A stretch of DNA of 64,000 nt, from positions 496,001-560,000 of the forward strand of contig NZ_CP032279.1 of NCBI RefSeq assembly GCF_001696615.3. Reading direction: 5' to 3'. The position numbers were made by a program, and so were the translations under genes. Shown here one piece after another: positions 37,597 through 45,839 of this stretch. The notes beneath the pieces are model-generated. The model had not been told where the DNA came from and made no database searches. It saw nothing but the letters and a program-made list of their open reading frames with translations. How positions within the stretch are numbered: position 1 is the stretch's first letter; the number at the start of each line of letters is the position of its first letter. This DNA is from Acinetobacter sp. WCHAc010034. Its GTDB lineage: Bacteria > Pseudomonadota > Gammaproteobacteria > Pseudomonadales > Moraxellaceae.

Positions 37597-37618
37597 AAAA
37601 AAACCGCCAGAAGGCGGT
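37597..37618 (-). terminator. Terminator in the gap downstream of tape measure
   Basis: Minus-strand stem ACCGCC-TTCT-GGCGGT then TTTTTTTATGCC, between the 53-codon gene and the distal tail gene. Confidence 0.75.
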
Positions 37619-37638
37619 GCTAAATCAGATGCTATTTA

Positions 37639-37800
37639 TTAGTCATCATCTTTCACTTTCCAGATGACTTTAATTAATTCAGGCGATTTCCATGCAAAAA
37701 TGCATAGTAACGCAAAAATTAAAATGTACACCAACATTCCCATTGATAAACCTGACGCCATATTGATCAATCCTGTAATTGCTGTGATATAATCTGCCAT
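37639..37800 (-). CDS. Small single-pass membrane protein (53 aa)
   Basis: 53 codons with a strong AGGAGA ribosome-binding site 6 bases before the ATG. The peptide starts MADYITAITGLINMASG, has one membrane helix (about residues 20-37) and ends in WKVKDDD. Terminators on both sides make it an independent unit. Its size and topology recall small phage lysis-modulating or exclusion peptides, but no family is recognised. Confidence 0.65.
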   Translation of the reverse strand: MADYITAITGLINMASGLSMGMLVYILIFALLCIFAWKSPELIKVIWKVKDDD

Positions 37801-37841
37801 ATGTTGTATCTCCTCTTACTTTTGTCGGTGGGTTGAGATTT

Positions 37842-37874
37842 AAAAAGCTCATGATTTGCGGTCATGGGCTTTTT
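37842..37874. terminator. Bidirectional terminator
   Basis: AAAAAGC-CATGA-type stem with TCATG-GCTTTTT (one mismatch), upstream of the 53-codon gene. Confidence 0.7.
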
Positions 37875-37942
37875 GCTTTTTAGGGATTATGCAAGTCAAA
37901 ATATCTTGCTAATTTTTTTGTTCCCAACTTTGAAATTGACAT

Positions 37943-37970
37943 AAAAAAACCATCGCGAACGATGGTCTTT
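37943..37970 (-). terminator. Terminator hairpin
   Basis: Stem ACCATCG-CGAA-CGATGGT with A-run on the left, so it ends in U residues on the minus strand. Confidence 0.75.
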
Positions 37971-38000
37971 TACTTCTATCTTATAAGTGTAACTCTAAAT

Positions 38001-38021
38001 AAAAAGCTCACCGAGGTGAGC
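38001..38021 (-). terminator. Terminator of tape measure gene
   Basis: Stem GCTCACC-GA-GGTGAGC immediately after the tape-measure stop, followed by TTTTT on the minus strand. Confidence 0.8.
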
Positions 38022-38023
38022 CC

Positions 38024-41000
38024 TTATGCCTTGCTGCGATTGCGTCGCTGGTGATAAAGAAACGCTTTCTCCCCGTCAGGGCCATAGAGCATGTCTTTAG
38101 CCTCATCCTCATCTTTAACCATGATTACCCTTAGGTTGTTCATGATTTTTTGAGGATTGGCCGACTGGGCTTTGATGGCTGCCTGCGCCTGCCGTTCAGC
38201 TTGAATGTCAGCGCCGCGGTTAATTGCATCAACAGTTCCCATGCCTACGCGATAAGTGTCTTTAGGTGTTGAAACAATACCGCCATCTGAATAGCCTTTC
38301 GGCGGCTGCGATGTCCGCATAGCCTCAACCACACTTACACCGCCCCAGCGCTTAATATCCTCTTGCGACCAGACAACCTCACCTTTGTGAACAATGCCCG
38401 CTGGATCAAACTTCCCGCCGGCACCGGTGAAGCCACCATCGGCGTAGCCAGCAGGTGCAGCAACAGATGCAATAATTGACGCAATCTGCGCGCCCTGAGC
38501 CACGGCGCCAGCAATCATCGGGATGTTCTGCGGAAAGCCAATGCTTGAAGCTTGGGCAATATTCTGACCAAGCGCCAAGGCTGCCTGCGCCACAGCAAAG
38601 GCTTTTTCAATGGCGAATGCCGCAGCATAGGCCTTAGACTTTTCACCAAAGATGGCGCCCATCATTGTTGATACACCGGATGCCATCTGTGCACCATAAC
38701 CAAGCTGCATCTGGAATGATGCAGTTTGGTACGCCCCCTCAATCATGCTCATTCGGTCAACGTGCGCCTGATAAGCCTGTTCCTTCAGCGCATAGTTTTC
38801 TCCGGCCATCGCAAGCTCAGCATCAAACAAGGTTTGAGATGCTGCCAGCCGGTCAAAGCGCTCCTTCTCAAGATTGAATTGATCTGTAGTGCCGGTCAGC
38901 TCAACGTTAATACCACCCCACTGCTGGACTGCAGTGTTGAAGTTTGTGCCCTTTTCCTCTGCCTGCAATGAGTTTGCTATCGCCAGCTGCTTATTGCGCT
39001 CAGCTAAATCTTTTACGCTGAGAGCAATTCTTTGCCTCTCTAGGTTCCAGTATTCATTCGCACGTGCATTCGCATGCATTAAGCCTTGCTGCATTTGAAA
39101 GATATGCTCTTCCTTGGCCAGCATCATCAGGCCGAGTTCGTGCTGATGTTGCTCATTAAGAAATTTAATAGCCTGATTTCGCTGATCTTTAGATAACTCA
39201 ATATCATGCGTAGCATAAAACTTTTTCTGATCAAAGCTATCTTTTAGCAATTCATCTTCTGCTTTCTTAAAGGAAGAATAATCATCAAGTTTTGTTTTTA
39301 AAGCATATTCAGCAATCGCCACGTCATTATCAGCACGGGCCTGATACTCGCCAACAAGTCTCTTAGTTTCCTCAGGTGAAAATCCAGCCTTATTGAGCTC
39401 TTTAATATCCTCCTGCAGTTGGGTTTCAATCCGCTTTATTTCTGTTGCAACGGCCATTCGTAATTGTAGTTGTGTGCTGGCTTGGCGCTCAGCCTCCTTT
39501 TCAACATCTTGATTGGCTTTTAGTGTTCCATCACTCGCGCCACCTTTAATCTTTGACATCATCAATGGCGCTTGGTGGAGCAACTTAAGGACCACACCAT
39601 CCTCAAAAGTTACTGTACTGTAATAACCGCCGCCTTTTGAGTCATAGGCGGTTTTAACATCTTTTACGGCGACATTTGTTGTGATTGGAGTATTGACCGG
39701 CATCGCAAAATCAATGCCTTTATGGAATGTAGATGCCCCCTTGGCTGGAGCCTTTCTTTTTCCATAATCAGAGCTAACCTGATACGAAGATAGAGATTTC
39801 CCTCCAGCCTGAAGGCGCTTTAGGTGCTCACTGGAAACTCTTTGACCATCGCGCGAGCCACCATACCGGACATCAAGATGGGCACCAGTACCAATTCCTG
39901 AATTGCCGGAAATTCCGATTAGCCTTTGGGTTATCTTCGCCTGCTTTTCAAGCTCTTTAGTCTGATCTCTCTTGCTCTTTGAGATGCTGTCTTCAAGGTC
40001 TTGAAACCGCTTATACTCCTTCCAGTATTCATCAAACTTAAGCATCTCATCTTTATTCAGCTGGCGCCCAGTTGATCCTATGCCAATCTGATTTCGATAC
40101 TCCAAAAGGGCTTTAGCTTTCTCTATGTCGCCATTAAATACTTTCGTATTTGCAATAATATATTGAGCATCAAACTTTTTAGAATTCAGGTCACTGAGGG
40201 CTTTTTGAGCGCGCTCAGATGCAGCAGCAATACCATCAATGGCATTAGCTTGCGCATTATGCTGAACTGCCGCATTCTGAGAGGCATTTCCAGTAAGCGT
40301 CACCTCAATCCCAAAAATCTTTAACACCCTTTGAGACCTTCCAGCCTTCTCCGAATTCTCATCATACTGAAATGCCTGCTTGCGCAGCTCATCATACAAA
40401 TGAGTTGGGATTTTCTCTTTATTCAGCAGCTTGATTGCTTCGTCATAACTGATAATACCCCTTCTGGCATCTTCGGTAATTTTTCGCGCGCGTCCGTTTT
40501 CGACGGATACTGCGCGAATTGCAAAAAGAACAGCATCAACTGATTTTTTCGATTCATCAAGCGCCTTGTTCTGTGCAGTGAATGCTGCCGTCAAGTCTTG
40601 AGCCGCCGATATCTTGTCGTTTCCGGAAAGCCCCCTAAGCTCCTTGTCGGTCTTTTCAGCAATCCGGCCCTGCTCTTCAAGTTTGGCATTCGCTTCTGCG
40701 GTGCGGTCTTTTAAGTACATATAGCCTGCAGCCAAGGCTGCTACACCTATTGTGATTGCGCCAATTGGGCCACCGACCAATCTAAGAAGTGCGGCGCCAC
40801 GCGAACGGGCCGCATTATTAGCATTCTGAACTATGGTGTCTGAGGCAGTTGCGGCTGTGTGTGCAACCGTTGCTTGTGTAGCTCTAGCCTCAAGCGGGAT
40901 TACCACATTTTGAACATATGCTAATCTCTGCATTCCAGACATTCTTGCGGCGGTTGCTTTTGCGTCAGCAAGCTGCATTGCAGTCAGCTGAGCGATTGCG

Positions 41001-41995
41001 CCAGTTCTTCTCACCTCGGATGCACTTAGTGTTGCTTGCGCTTGCAATTCAGAGAGCAGGGATGCTCTACGTTGCGCAGATTCTACTACTGCGCCATGCA
41101 TGGCAACAGTCTGTGTCAGGATTGCTTTCGTAAGCATTGCAACACCGCCAACCACAGCGATATCAGCTACAGTTCCCAGATTTTTTGCAAGGCCAGAAAT
41201 TGACTCAGACAATAATGATGCGGCGCCACTTCCCTTGCCGGCCTCACCAACAAATTGAGTTACAGCATTGCTTAGCTGAGTGAGCGAGTTTGCAATAGTG
41301 AAGTCTGTTTTTGAAAACAAATCATCAATGTGCGGTTGCGCTTTTGATAGTGCAGCAACAAGCGCATCCCCTGTGATTTTTCCATCAGCAGCCATCGCGC
41401 GCAGTCTACCGATATTCACATCCATGCCAAACGCAATAGCCTTCAGCAATCCTGGCGCCTGCTCAGCAATAGAGTTGAATTCCTCACCGCGCAGAACACC
41501 CGATGCCAGCGCTTGGCCAAACTGCGTCAAGGCAGCCTCTGCGCTCGCTGCATTTCCGCCGGAAATAGCAATAGCCTTTGATACAGTTTCAGTCAGTTCT
41601 GCAGTTTTAGACATACTGATACCCAGCCGATCTGCGTTGTCTGCAAAACGCTGATACACCATTGCTACGGAATCCCAGGCTGATCCGGTGTTCTGCGCGA
41701 TCTTGAAAGTATCATCCATCGCCTGGTTCAACTCTTTCTGCGAATCAGTCACCAGCTTTAGGCGGTTCTGCAAGCCTGTGTAAGTGTCCATTTTCGCAAT
41801 TGCGGCGCCAACCGTGACCAGACCAGCCATGTAGCCGGCAAGGCCTCGAGTGGCCACAGACATTGAGTCAACAGAGCGCGATGCAAAATCACCATTGCGC
41901 TGAATGTTTTGTAGTTCATTAGCAATGGCTCTGGCATTTCTCTCAGCATTGCGCGAATCAATTTCAATTACTAAACGGCTGGTTTGGGTTGTCAT
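38024..41995 (-). CDS. Tail tape measure protein with embedded M23 peptidase domain
   Basis: 1323-residue protein that sets tail length. The N-terminal tape_meas domain (about 50-230) includes TGLQNRLKLVTDSQKELNQ, SGGNAASAEAALTQFGQAL and FNSIAEQAPGLLKAI. Hydrophobic segments near 285 and 410 follow, then long coiled-coil and Ala-rich stretches. Around residues 735-840 an M23/LytM-like domain appears (VSSDYGKRKAPAKG, then HKGIDFAMP with the HxxxD metal-site pattern), which could open peptidoglycan during DNA entry. Confidence 0.93.
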   Translation of the reverse strand: MTTQTSRLVIEIDSRNAERNARAIANELQNIQRNGDFASRSVDSMSVATRGLAGYMAGLVTVGAAIAKMDTYTGLQNRLKLVTDSQKELNQAMDDTFKIAQNTGSAWDSVAMVYQRFADNADRLGISMSKTAELTETVSKAIAISGGNAASAEAALTQFGQALASGVLRGEEFNSIAEQAPGLLKAIAFGMDVNIGRLRAMAADGKITGDALVAALSKAQPHIDDLFSKTDFTIANSLTQLSNAVTQFVGEAGKGSGAASLLSESISGLAKNLGTVADIAVVGGVAMLTKAILTQTVAMHGAVVESAQRRASLLSELQAQATLSASEVRRTGAIAQLTAMQLADAKATAARMSGMQRLAYVQNVVIPLEARATQATVAHTAATASDTIVQNANNAARSRGAALLRLVGGPIGAITIGVAALAAGYMYLKDRTAEANAKLEEQGRIAEKTDKELRGLSGNDKISAAQDLTAAFTAQNKALDESKKSVDAVLFAIRAVSVENGRARKITEDARRGIISYDEAIKLLNKEKIPTHLYDELRKQAFQYDENSEKAGRSQRVLKIFGIEVTLTGNASQNAAVQHNAQANAIDGIAAASERAQKALSDLNSKKFDAQYIIANTKVFNGDIEKAKALLEYRNQIGIGSTGRQLNKDEMLKFDEYWKEYKRFQDLEDSISKSKRDQTKELEKQAKITQRLIGISGNSGIGTGAHLDVRYGGSRDGQRVSSEHLKRLQAGGKSLSSYQVSSDYGKRKAPAKGASTFHKGIDFAMPVNTPITTNVAVKDVKTAYDSKGGGYYSTVTFEDGVVLKLLHQAPLMMSKIKGGASDGTLKANQDVEKEAERQASTQLQLRMAVATEIKRIETQLQEDIKELNKAGFSPEETKRLVGEYQARADNDVAIAEYALKTKLDDYSSFKKAEDELLKDSFDQKKFYATHDIELSKDQRNQAIKFLNEQHQHELGLMMLAKEEHIFQMQQGLMHANARANEYWNLERQRIALSVKDLAERNKQLAIANSLQAEEKGTNFNTAVQQWGGINVELTGTTDQFNLEKERFDRLAASQTLFDAELAMAGENYALKEQAYQAHVDRMSMIEGAYQTASFQMQLGYGAQMASGVSTMMGAIFGEKSKAYAAAFAIEKAFAVAQAALALGQNIAQASSIGFPQNIPMIAGAVAQGAQIASIIASVAAPAGYADGGFTGAGGKFDPAGIVHKGEVVWSQEDIKRWGGVSVVEAMRTSQPPKGYSDGGIVSTPKDTYRVGMGTVDAINRGADIQAERQAQAAIKAQSANPQKIMNNLRVIMVKDEDEAKDMLYGPDGEKAFLYHQRRNRSKA

Positions 41996-42014
41996 GTCAC
42001 TTTCCTACAGGCAT

Positions 42015-42035
42015 AAAAAAAGCGCCTTTAGGCGC
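42015..42035 (-). terminator. Terminator hairpin before tape measure gene
   Basis: Stem GCGCC-TAAA-GGCGC followed by TTTTTTTATGCC on the minus strand, just upstream of the tape-measure start. Confidence 0.75.
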
Positions 42036-42053
42036 ACAGACAATAAAAAACGG

Positions 42054-42139
42054 CCCTCAAATTGAGGGTAAATGCTCACATATAAGATGTTCTTCAGGAT
42101 CCTCAATTTGAGGCTCTGGACATAATGCTCAAATATGAG
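42054..42139. repeat. Duplicated dyad element (two CCTCAA-N-TTGAGG palindromes)
   Basis: The palindrome CCCTCAA-A-TTGAGGG (42054-42068) and a second CCTCAA-T-TTGAGG (42101-42113) are each followed by a related 16-mer: AATGCTCACATATAAG at 42070-42085 and AATGCTCAAATATGAG at 42124-42139. The unit is therefore duplicated with ~50-bp spacing. The first dyad also precedes an A-run and could form a terminator. The pair lies between two accessory/late genes and may be a regulatory site. Confidence 0.55.
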
Positions 42140-42146
42140 AAACAAT

Positions 42147-42172
42147 AAAAAAGCACCCTATGGTGCTTTTTT
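42147..42172 (-). terminator. Terminator of lipoprotein gene
   Basis: Near-perfect stem AAAAAAGCACC/GGTGCTTTTTT with a four-base centre, after the 42211-42732 gene. Confidence 0.85.
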
Positions 42173-42210
42173 ATTTAATTTTAATAATCGCAAAGAAGTA
42201 AGCAAAAAGA

Positions 42211-42732
42211 TTAATTTTTTTGTGTTATCTCCACTTGGCTCTTAAACCTTTTGAGCGCGTGGAATGCTTTGCTATCTTTACTACTGTCTATAATTGCGGC
42301 TTCCACATAGCCTTTTGATGTACCAAGTCTTACCCATGTACGCTTTGAATTAATAATTTTATCTACTGTTGCAAAATCTGTGGTATAGATTTTTGCTGAT
42401 GAAACGCCAATATTGGTATTGAAATTAGTAAGGTTGGTATTTGTGAGCTTGATTATTTCACCATCTATATTTAACTCAGCTGAATTAATAGACCTTATAT
42501 CGTTTACAACCTCGAAATTCAAACCAACCAAGTTTGGCGCATCTTCTATCCAAATAGCACCAATTGCCGGGCAAATCATTGATGTGCATGCAGCTCCATG
42601 TGGTTCGATTCTGACATGTTTTTTACCATCAAAACCACTTACCCCAGTTTTTGCATTTAAGCCAGATGTTGTAGCACATCCACCCAAAACCAATCCAAGC
42701 CCTAAAACCCCAACCAATAATACTTTTTTCAT
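42211..42732 (-). CDS. Prophage lipoprotein (accessory gene)
   Basis: 173 residues with signal MKKVLLVGVLGLGLVLGGC, lipobox LGGC (Cys19). The mature part is beta-rich with two cysteines (CTSMIC). It is unrelated to phage structural genes, has its own terminator and interrupts the tail operon. Possible roles are lysogenic conversion or superinfection exclusion; this is inference from position and location only. Confidence 0.75.
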   Translation of the reverse strand: MKKVLLVGVLGLGLVLGGCATTSGLNAKTGVSGFDGKKHVRIEPHGAACTSMICPAIGAIWIEDAPNLVGLNFEVVNDIRSINSAELNIDGEIIKLTNTNLTNFNTNIGVSSAKIYTTDFATVDKIINSKRTWVRLGTSKGYVEAAIIDSSKDSKAFHALKRFKSQVEITQKN

Positions 42733-42785
42733 AAAAAATGCCCCTCTTATTGCTAAAGGAGCATACCAATCAAAATCTTTAAAAT

Positions 42786-43493
42786 CTAGAAGTTATAGCG
42801 CAGGCCAGCTTTATAGGTTACACCGTCATTATCACCAACATAGTCATTATAATAAGCAATCCCATTATGTGAAGAGCATGTGCCGCTACCCACACTGTTG
42901 CTTGTAGTGCCATCTTTGCACGTTGTACTGGATGTGCTATCCCACAGCCACTTATACCCTATACCTCCATACACCGAGAGTTCAGGAATAATTGAATATC
43001 CCAACTCCAAGCCAATAGGAAGGGTTACAAAGTTAACAGTATTATTCAGCCGAGAAGAATCAGCCCAGCTATATCCTATACCTGCTGTTGCCAGCGCATA
43101 CAAACCATTATAATTAAACAGGTTCAACTGACCGCCAGATACAAACTCATAATAATCAGCATCGAGCCTATTATCATTCAGGGCCTCGAATTTTGCATAC
43201 CACCCAGACCTCTGTGGCGCAGAGGATACACCCAGCGCAAAACCATCAAGCTTTACCTTATCCCCACCATCCAGATCAGCTTCATATTTAGAATATTCAG
43301 CATAAATAGACGCATTCAGTGCAGCTTCATTCTTATATTTCACTGGCTTCAATGGCTTATATTGCGTTTCTGCAACTGGCGTTTCACTAATGCTCATTGG
43401 TACAGGCGCACCCTGCTGAATTGCCAGAGGTTGATTTGCAAACCCCATCGAAGAAGATAAAGATAAAGCCCCGATTACTAAATACTTTTTCAT
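42786..43493 (-). CDS. Outer-membrane beta-barrel protein (prophage accessory gene)
   Basis: 235 residues with a signal peptide (MKKYLVIGALSLSSSMGFA). Alternating amphipathic strands follow, ending in AGLRYNF with the terminal Phe typical of BAM substrates. GIGYSWADSSRL, YGGIGYKWLWD and a Cys loop suggest an Opa/OmpA-type small barrel. On a prophage, such a barrel could alter surface receptors or adhesion. It sits next to the lipoprotein gene. Confidence 0.8.
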   Translation of the reverse strand: MKKYLVIGALSLSSSMGFANQPLAIQQGAPVPMSISETPVAETQYKPLKPVKYKNEAALNASIYAEYSKYEADLDGGDKVKLDGFALGVSSAPQRSGWYAKFEALNDNRLDADYYEFVSGGQLNLFNYNGLYALATAGIGYSWADSSRLNNTVNFVTLPIGLELGYSIIPELSVYGGIGYKWLWDSTSSTTCKDGTTSNSVGSGTCSSHNGIAYYNDYVGDNDGVTYKAGLRYNF

Positions 43494-43558
43494 ACAATCC
43501 CCTTAAAATTATGGGGTAAAATACTCATTATCTTTAAAAAAGTCTACTTAGTTAAAAG

Positions 43559-43580
43559 AAAAGCACCCGAAGGTGCTTTT
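43559..43580 (-). terminator. Terminator of the small membrane protein gene
   Basis: AAAAGCACC-CGAA-GGTGCTTTT perfect stem just after the 43584-43910 gene. Confidence 0.85.
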
Positions 43581-43583
43581 TGT

Positions 43584-43910
43584 TTAATTAATCCATTTAG
43601 GCAACTGCCCATATTTCTTCAAATATTTTTCATCATGCAGTTCTGAAATATCCCAGTAAAAGAAAATGGCCAGAACTACTGGAACAACAAACTGCCCCCA
43701 GACTAGCCAACCTAAGTTTTCAGCAATGAAATTTTGAAACGGAAAATTTCCAAGCAAATTAAAACCATATCCGTATTTTAGAAGAGGTAAATAAAAGCTT
43801 GCTGCCAAAATTACCAGAGCCACATATAACAAAGACAGATACTTAAGTTTTGGAAACTCTTTAAAAGCGAGATCTACTTTTATGTGCGTTCTCTCTAACC
43901 AGTCAAACAT
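43584..43910 (-). CDS. Prophage inner-membrane protein, unknown function
   Basis: 108 residues with at least two clear membrane segments (about 27-45 and 67-88) and charged termini (MFDWLERTHIKVD, HDEKYLKKYGQLPKW). It is flanked by terminators on both sides, so it is a standalone accessory gene. Small membrane proteins of this kind in prophages can exclude other phages; no homology is claimed. Confidence 0.65.
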   Translation of the reverse strand: MFDWLERTHIKVDLAFKEFPKLKYLSLLYVALVILAASFYLPLLKYGYGFNLLGNFPFQNFIAENLGWLVWGQFVVPVVLAIFFYWDISELHDEKYLKKYGQLPKWIN

Positions 43911-43973
43911 AACACCCTCATTTTTTACTTATATATAACTTATACAATAACCAGCTGTTTTTTCAAGCATTAA

Positions 43974-43995
43974 AAAACCACCCGAGGGTGGTTTT
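43974..43995 (-). terminator. Terminator of the TPR-HEPN operon
   Basis: Perfect stem AAAACCACCC-GA-GGGTGGTTTT about ten bases after the HEPN-like stop. Confidence 0.85.
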
Positions 43996-44004
43996 AAGCT
44001 ATGG

Positions 44005-44520
44005 CTATTCAACTAGCCGCAATACTTTTTTCTTTACTACAATCTTGCCAAACTCAGTATCTGTTTGTGTAATATTTTCAGACTTTAACTTAGTATCCAC
44101 ATTAAATGAACCAACATCAATTTTAATAATTTCCTGTTTTAATGATTCAAAATTCGCTATAAAAGAAAAATAATTATTCTCATTGACTACTTGAATTAAA
44201 TCATAATCAGCAGTGCATCGCATAGTATGCAAATTACCCAAATGCCTCGAAATTGTTCCATAAATTAAATTTTGAGAATCAGTAGAATATTTAGCAAATG
44301 TTTTCAATATTCTTTTGTGTGAAGTAGGATTTTTCTCTTTGAACTCATCATCATTATAAATCAAAGATAAAAACTCATTGTTTTGCACAAATTTCAATGC
44401 TTCGTGATAAGCATAATAGTATAATCTACCAATAGCGTTACGAATATCAGCTTCAATCGGTCTAGTATTTTGATCAAAGCTCAATGATATTCCTTGATCA
44501 AAAAAAGCTTTGTGATCCAT
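44005..44520 (-). CDS. HEPN-like domain protein
   Basis: 171 residues. The first helix pair has DIRNAIGRLYYYAYHEALKF (residues 25-44), the R-x-A-I-x-R-x-YYA pattern of HEPN proteins. The second has R92-HLGNL-H98, an R-X5-H motif like that of HEPN ribonucleases, followed by R101 and ADYD (104-107). It overlaps the upstream TPR gene by one base (TAATG). HEPN proteins are common toxins and phage-defence RNases, so an RNase effector controlled by the TPR partner is plausible but unproven. Confidence 0.6.
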   Translation of the reverse strand: MDHKAFFDQGISLSFDQNTRPIEADIRNAIGRLYYYAYHEALKFVQNNEFLSLIYNDDEFKEKNPTSHKRILKTFAKYSTDSQNLIYGTISRHLGNLHTMRCTADYDLIQVVNENNYFSFIANFESLKQEIIKIDVGSFNVDTKLKSENITQTDTEFGKIVVKKKVLRLVE

Positions 44521-45326
44521 TATGCTGCCACCTCATTCGAGATGATGATAGAAAAGTATAAAGATAATTTATTTAAATGATCAAAATATAAACTTTTATC
44601 AATTAATCCAGAATTAACTAGCTCTTGAATACGAGAATCAAATTTCTGATTTAAATTAATAATATCAATATATTCTAAGTTTTTTATCGCAATGTTAATA
44701 ATAAATTGATCAATTTCAATATTATCAGTTGATTCTATTTCGATATTATTTTTCACCAACAAATTAACAGTTGTAAGTGCTGATGTCATATAATACTCAT
44801 AGAATCTTAGATCTATTTCATATTTATTAAAAATTTTAATATCTGATTTAATATCAGATATTTTATTATTTAAATCAATTTCAAATTCTCTACTTTCTGT
44901 TTGATAATTTCTGTATTCTAATAATTTTTCTAAACGCTCCTGAGATGGATATTTACATGTCATTTGAATTAGTGAGTTAAATATAACTTTATTATTAGGA
45001 TTATTATCAAGAAAAGAAGATACTTCTTCAAATGCAAAAACAATTTCATTTAGTCTTTGTAACATAATTAAATAGTTAGCAAAGACCATTTCATCATGTT
45101 CTAATAAGTAAGACTGATAGTAAAATTCCTTTGCATTAATAAAATCATTCAAATAGCTATAAATTATACCTATGCTATTATAGGCAGAAGGTTTATCTTT
45201 TGGCGATACTTTTAATAAGTCTGCAATTAGCTTTTCTAATTCGATTACAACTTCTTGACTTAAATGTTTTCTTCCTTCATTCATGACATAATCTGGTATT
45301 TTCTTTAGAGCAGGATAAATACGCAT
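44520..45326 (-). CDS. TPR-repeat protein, partner of the HEPN-like gene
   Basis: 268 residues, AT-rich, all-helical. A TPR unit is visible at SAYNSIGIIYSYLNDFINAKEFYYQSYLLE-type spacing (about residues 47-76), with further helical pairs behind it. No catalytic motif is seen. It is translationally coupled to the HEPN-like gene, and both lie in an accessory island bracketed by terminators inside the tail operon. A sensor or antitoxin-like regulator role is inferred. Confidence 0.55.
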   Translation of the reverse strand: MRIYPALKKIPDYVMNEGRKHLSQEVVIELEKLIADLLKVSPKDKPSAYNSIGIIYSYLNDFINAKEFYYQSYLLEHDEMVFANYLIMLQRLNEIVFAFEEVSSFLDNNPNNKVIFNSLIQMTCKYPSQERLEKLLEYRNYQTESREFEIDLNNKISDIKSDIKIFNKYEIDLRFYEYYMTSALTTVNLLVKNNIEIESTDNIEIDQFIINIAIKNLEYIDIINLNQKFDSRIQELVNSGLIDKSLYFDHLNKLSLYFSIIISNEVAA

Positions 45327-45361
45327 TTAAAATCTCGACGAAAATAAAAAATTATAAAAAA

Positions 45362-45390
45362 AACCCTAACTATCAAATGACACTAGGGTT
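45362..45390 (-). terminator. Terminator/attenuator hairpin between promoter and TPR gene
   Basis: Stem AACCCTA/TAGGGTT followed on the minus strand by TTTTTTTTAT. It starts right at the predicted transcription start of the promoter at 45398-45426 and lies upstream of the TPR gene, so it could attenuate that operon. It could instead end the tail transcript. Confidence 0.7.
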
Positions 45391-45397
45391 ATCCACA

Positions 45398-45426
45398 ACT
45401 ATATTCACTAATGACATCACTGTCAA
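45398..45426 (-). promoter_or_regulatory. Strong sigma70-type promoter with overlapping dyad
   Basis: On the minus strand TTGACA (45421-45426) is separated by exactly 17 bases from TATAGT (45398-45403). The dyad TGACA-GTGA-TGTCA overlaps the -35 box and could bind a repressor. A second TTGACA lies ~25 bp further upstream. The predicted transcript runs towards the TPR-HEPN genes through the hairpin at 45362-45390. Confidence 0.65.
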
Positions 45427-45515
45427 TAACGAGTTATCACTCATTGTCAAGCCTTACACCCTTTCTTGTGCGTTAATTGTTGTCGCACAGCACAATCTAC
45501 ATGCCTGTAGTGCTA

Positions 45516-45839
45516 TTAAAGTGGGCTTACCCTTTCCCTCACCCCATCCAAAAACAGATTGTCTAAAGCAAAAACACACTCAACAAAGATATGCAGCTCA
45601 CAAGGCGCCTCATACAGCTCAAGATATGCATTGATGTGACTACCATCCAATGGCATAGCCACAGGATGATAAGAACGACCACGAGCAATCACATTGAATG
45701 CCATTAAAATAGAATGCGCCACATAGCTGAACTCGGGCGCATCATCCAATTTGCGACCGAGCTTATCTCGGATCTTCTTTTGATGATCCGTTAGCCCTCC
45801 GTCTCCGGCGTGCCATCGGTAGAGCTGGGTGACTTTCCC
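45516..45839 (-). CDS. Tail assembly chaperone frameshift extension (gpT-like)
   Basis: This frame has no ordinary start codon but stays open from the slippery site in the upstream chaperone gene. After a -1 shift at GGGAAAG the reading continues VTQLYRWHAGDGGL ... DHQKKIRDKLGRKLDD and ends at 45516, adding about 105 residues. This reproduces the gpG/gpGT arrangement of lambda, where a few percent of ribosomes shift. The fusion product recruits tail tube and tape measure during assembly. Confidence 0.8.
   Translation of the reverse strand, partial: GKVTQLYRWHAGDGGLTDHQKKIRDKLGRKLDDAPEFSYVAHSILMAFNVIARGRSYHPVAMPLDGSHINAYLELYEAPCELHIFVECVFALDNLFLDGVRERVSPL

Noticed and set aside
45516..45749. 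Independent 77-codon gene from a TTG
   Set aside because: It is the frameshift extension of the tail chaperone; no ribosome-binding site precedes the TTG.
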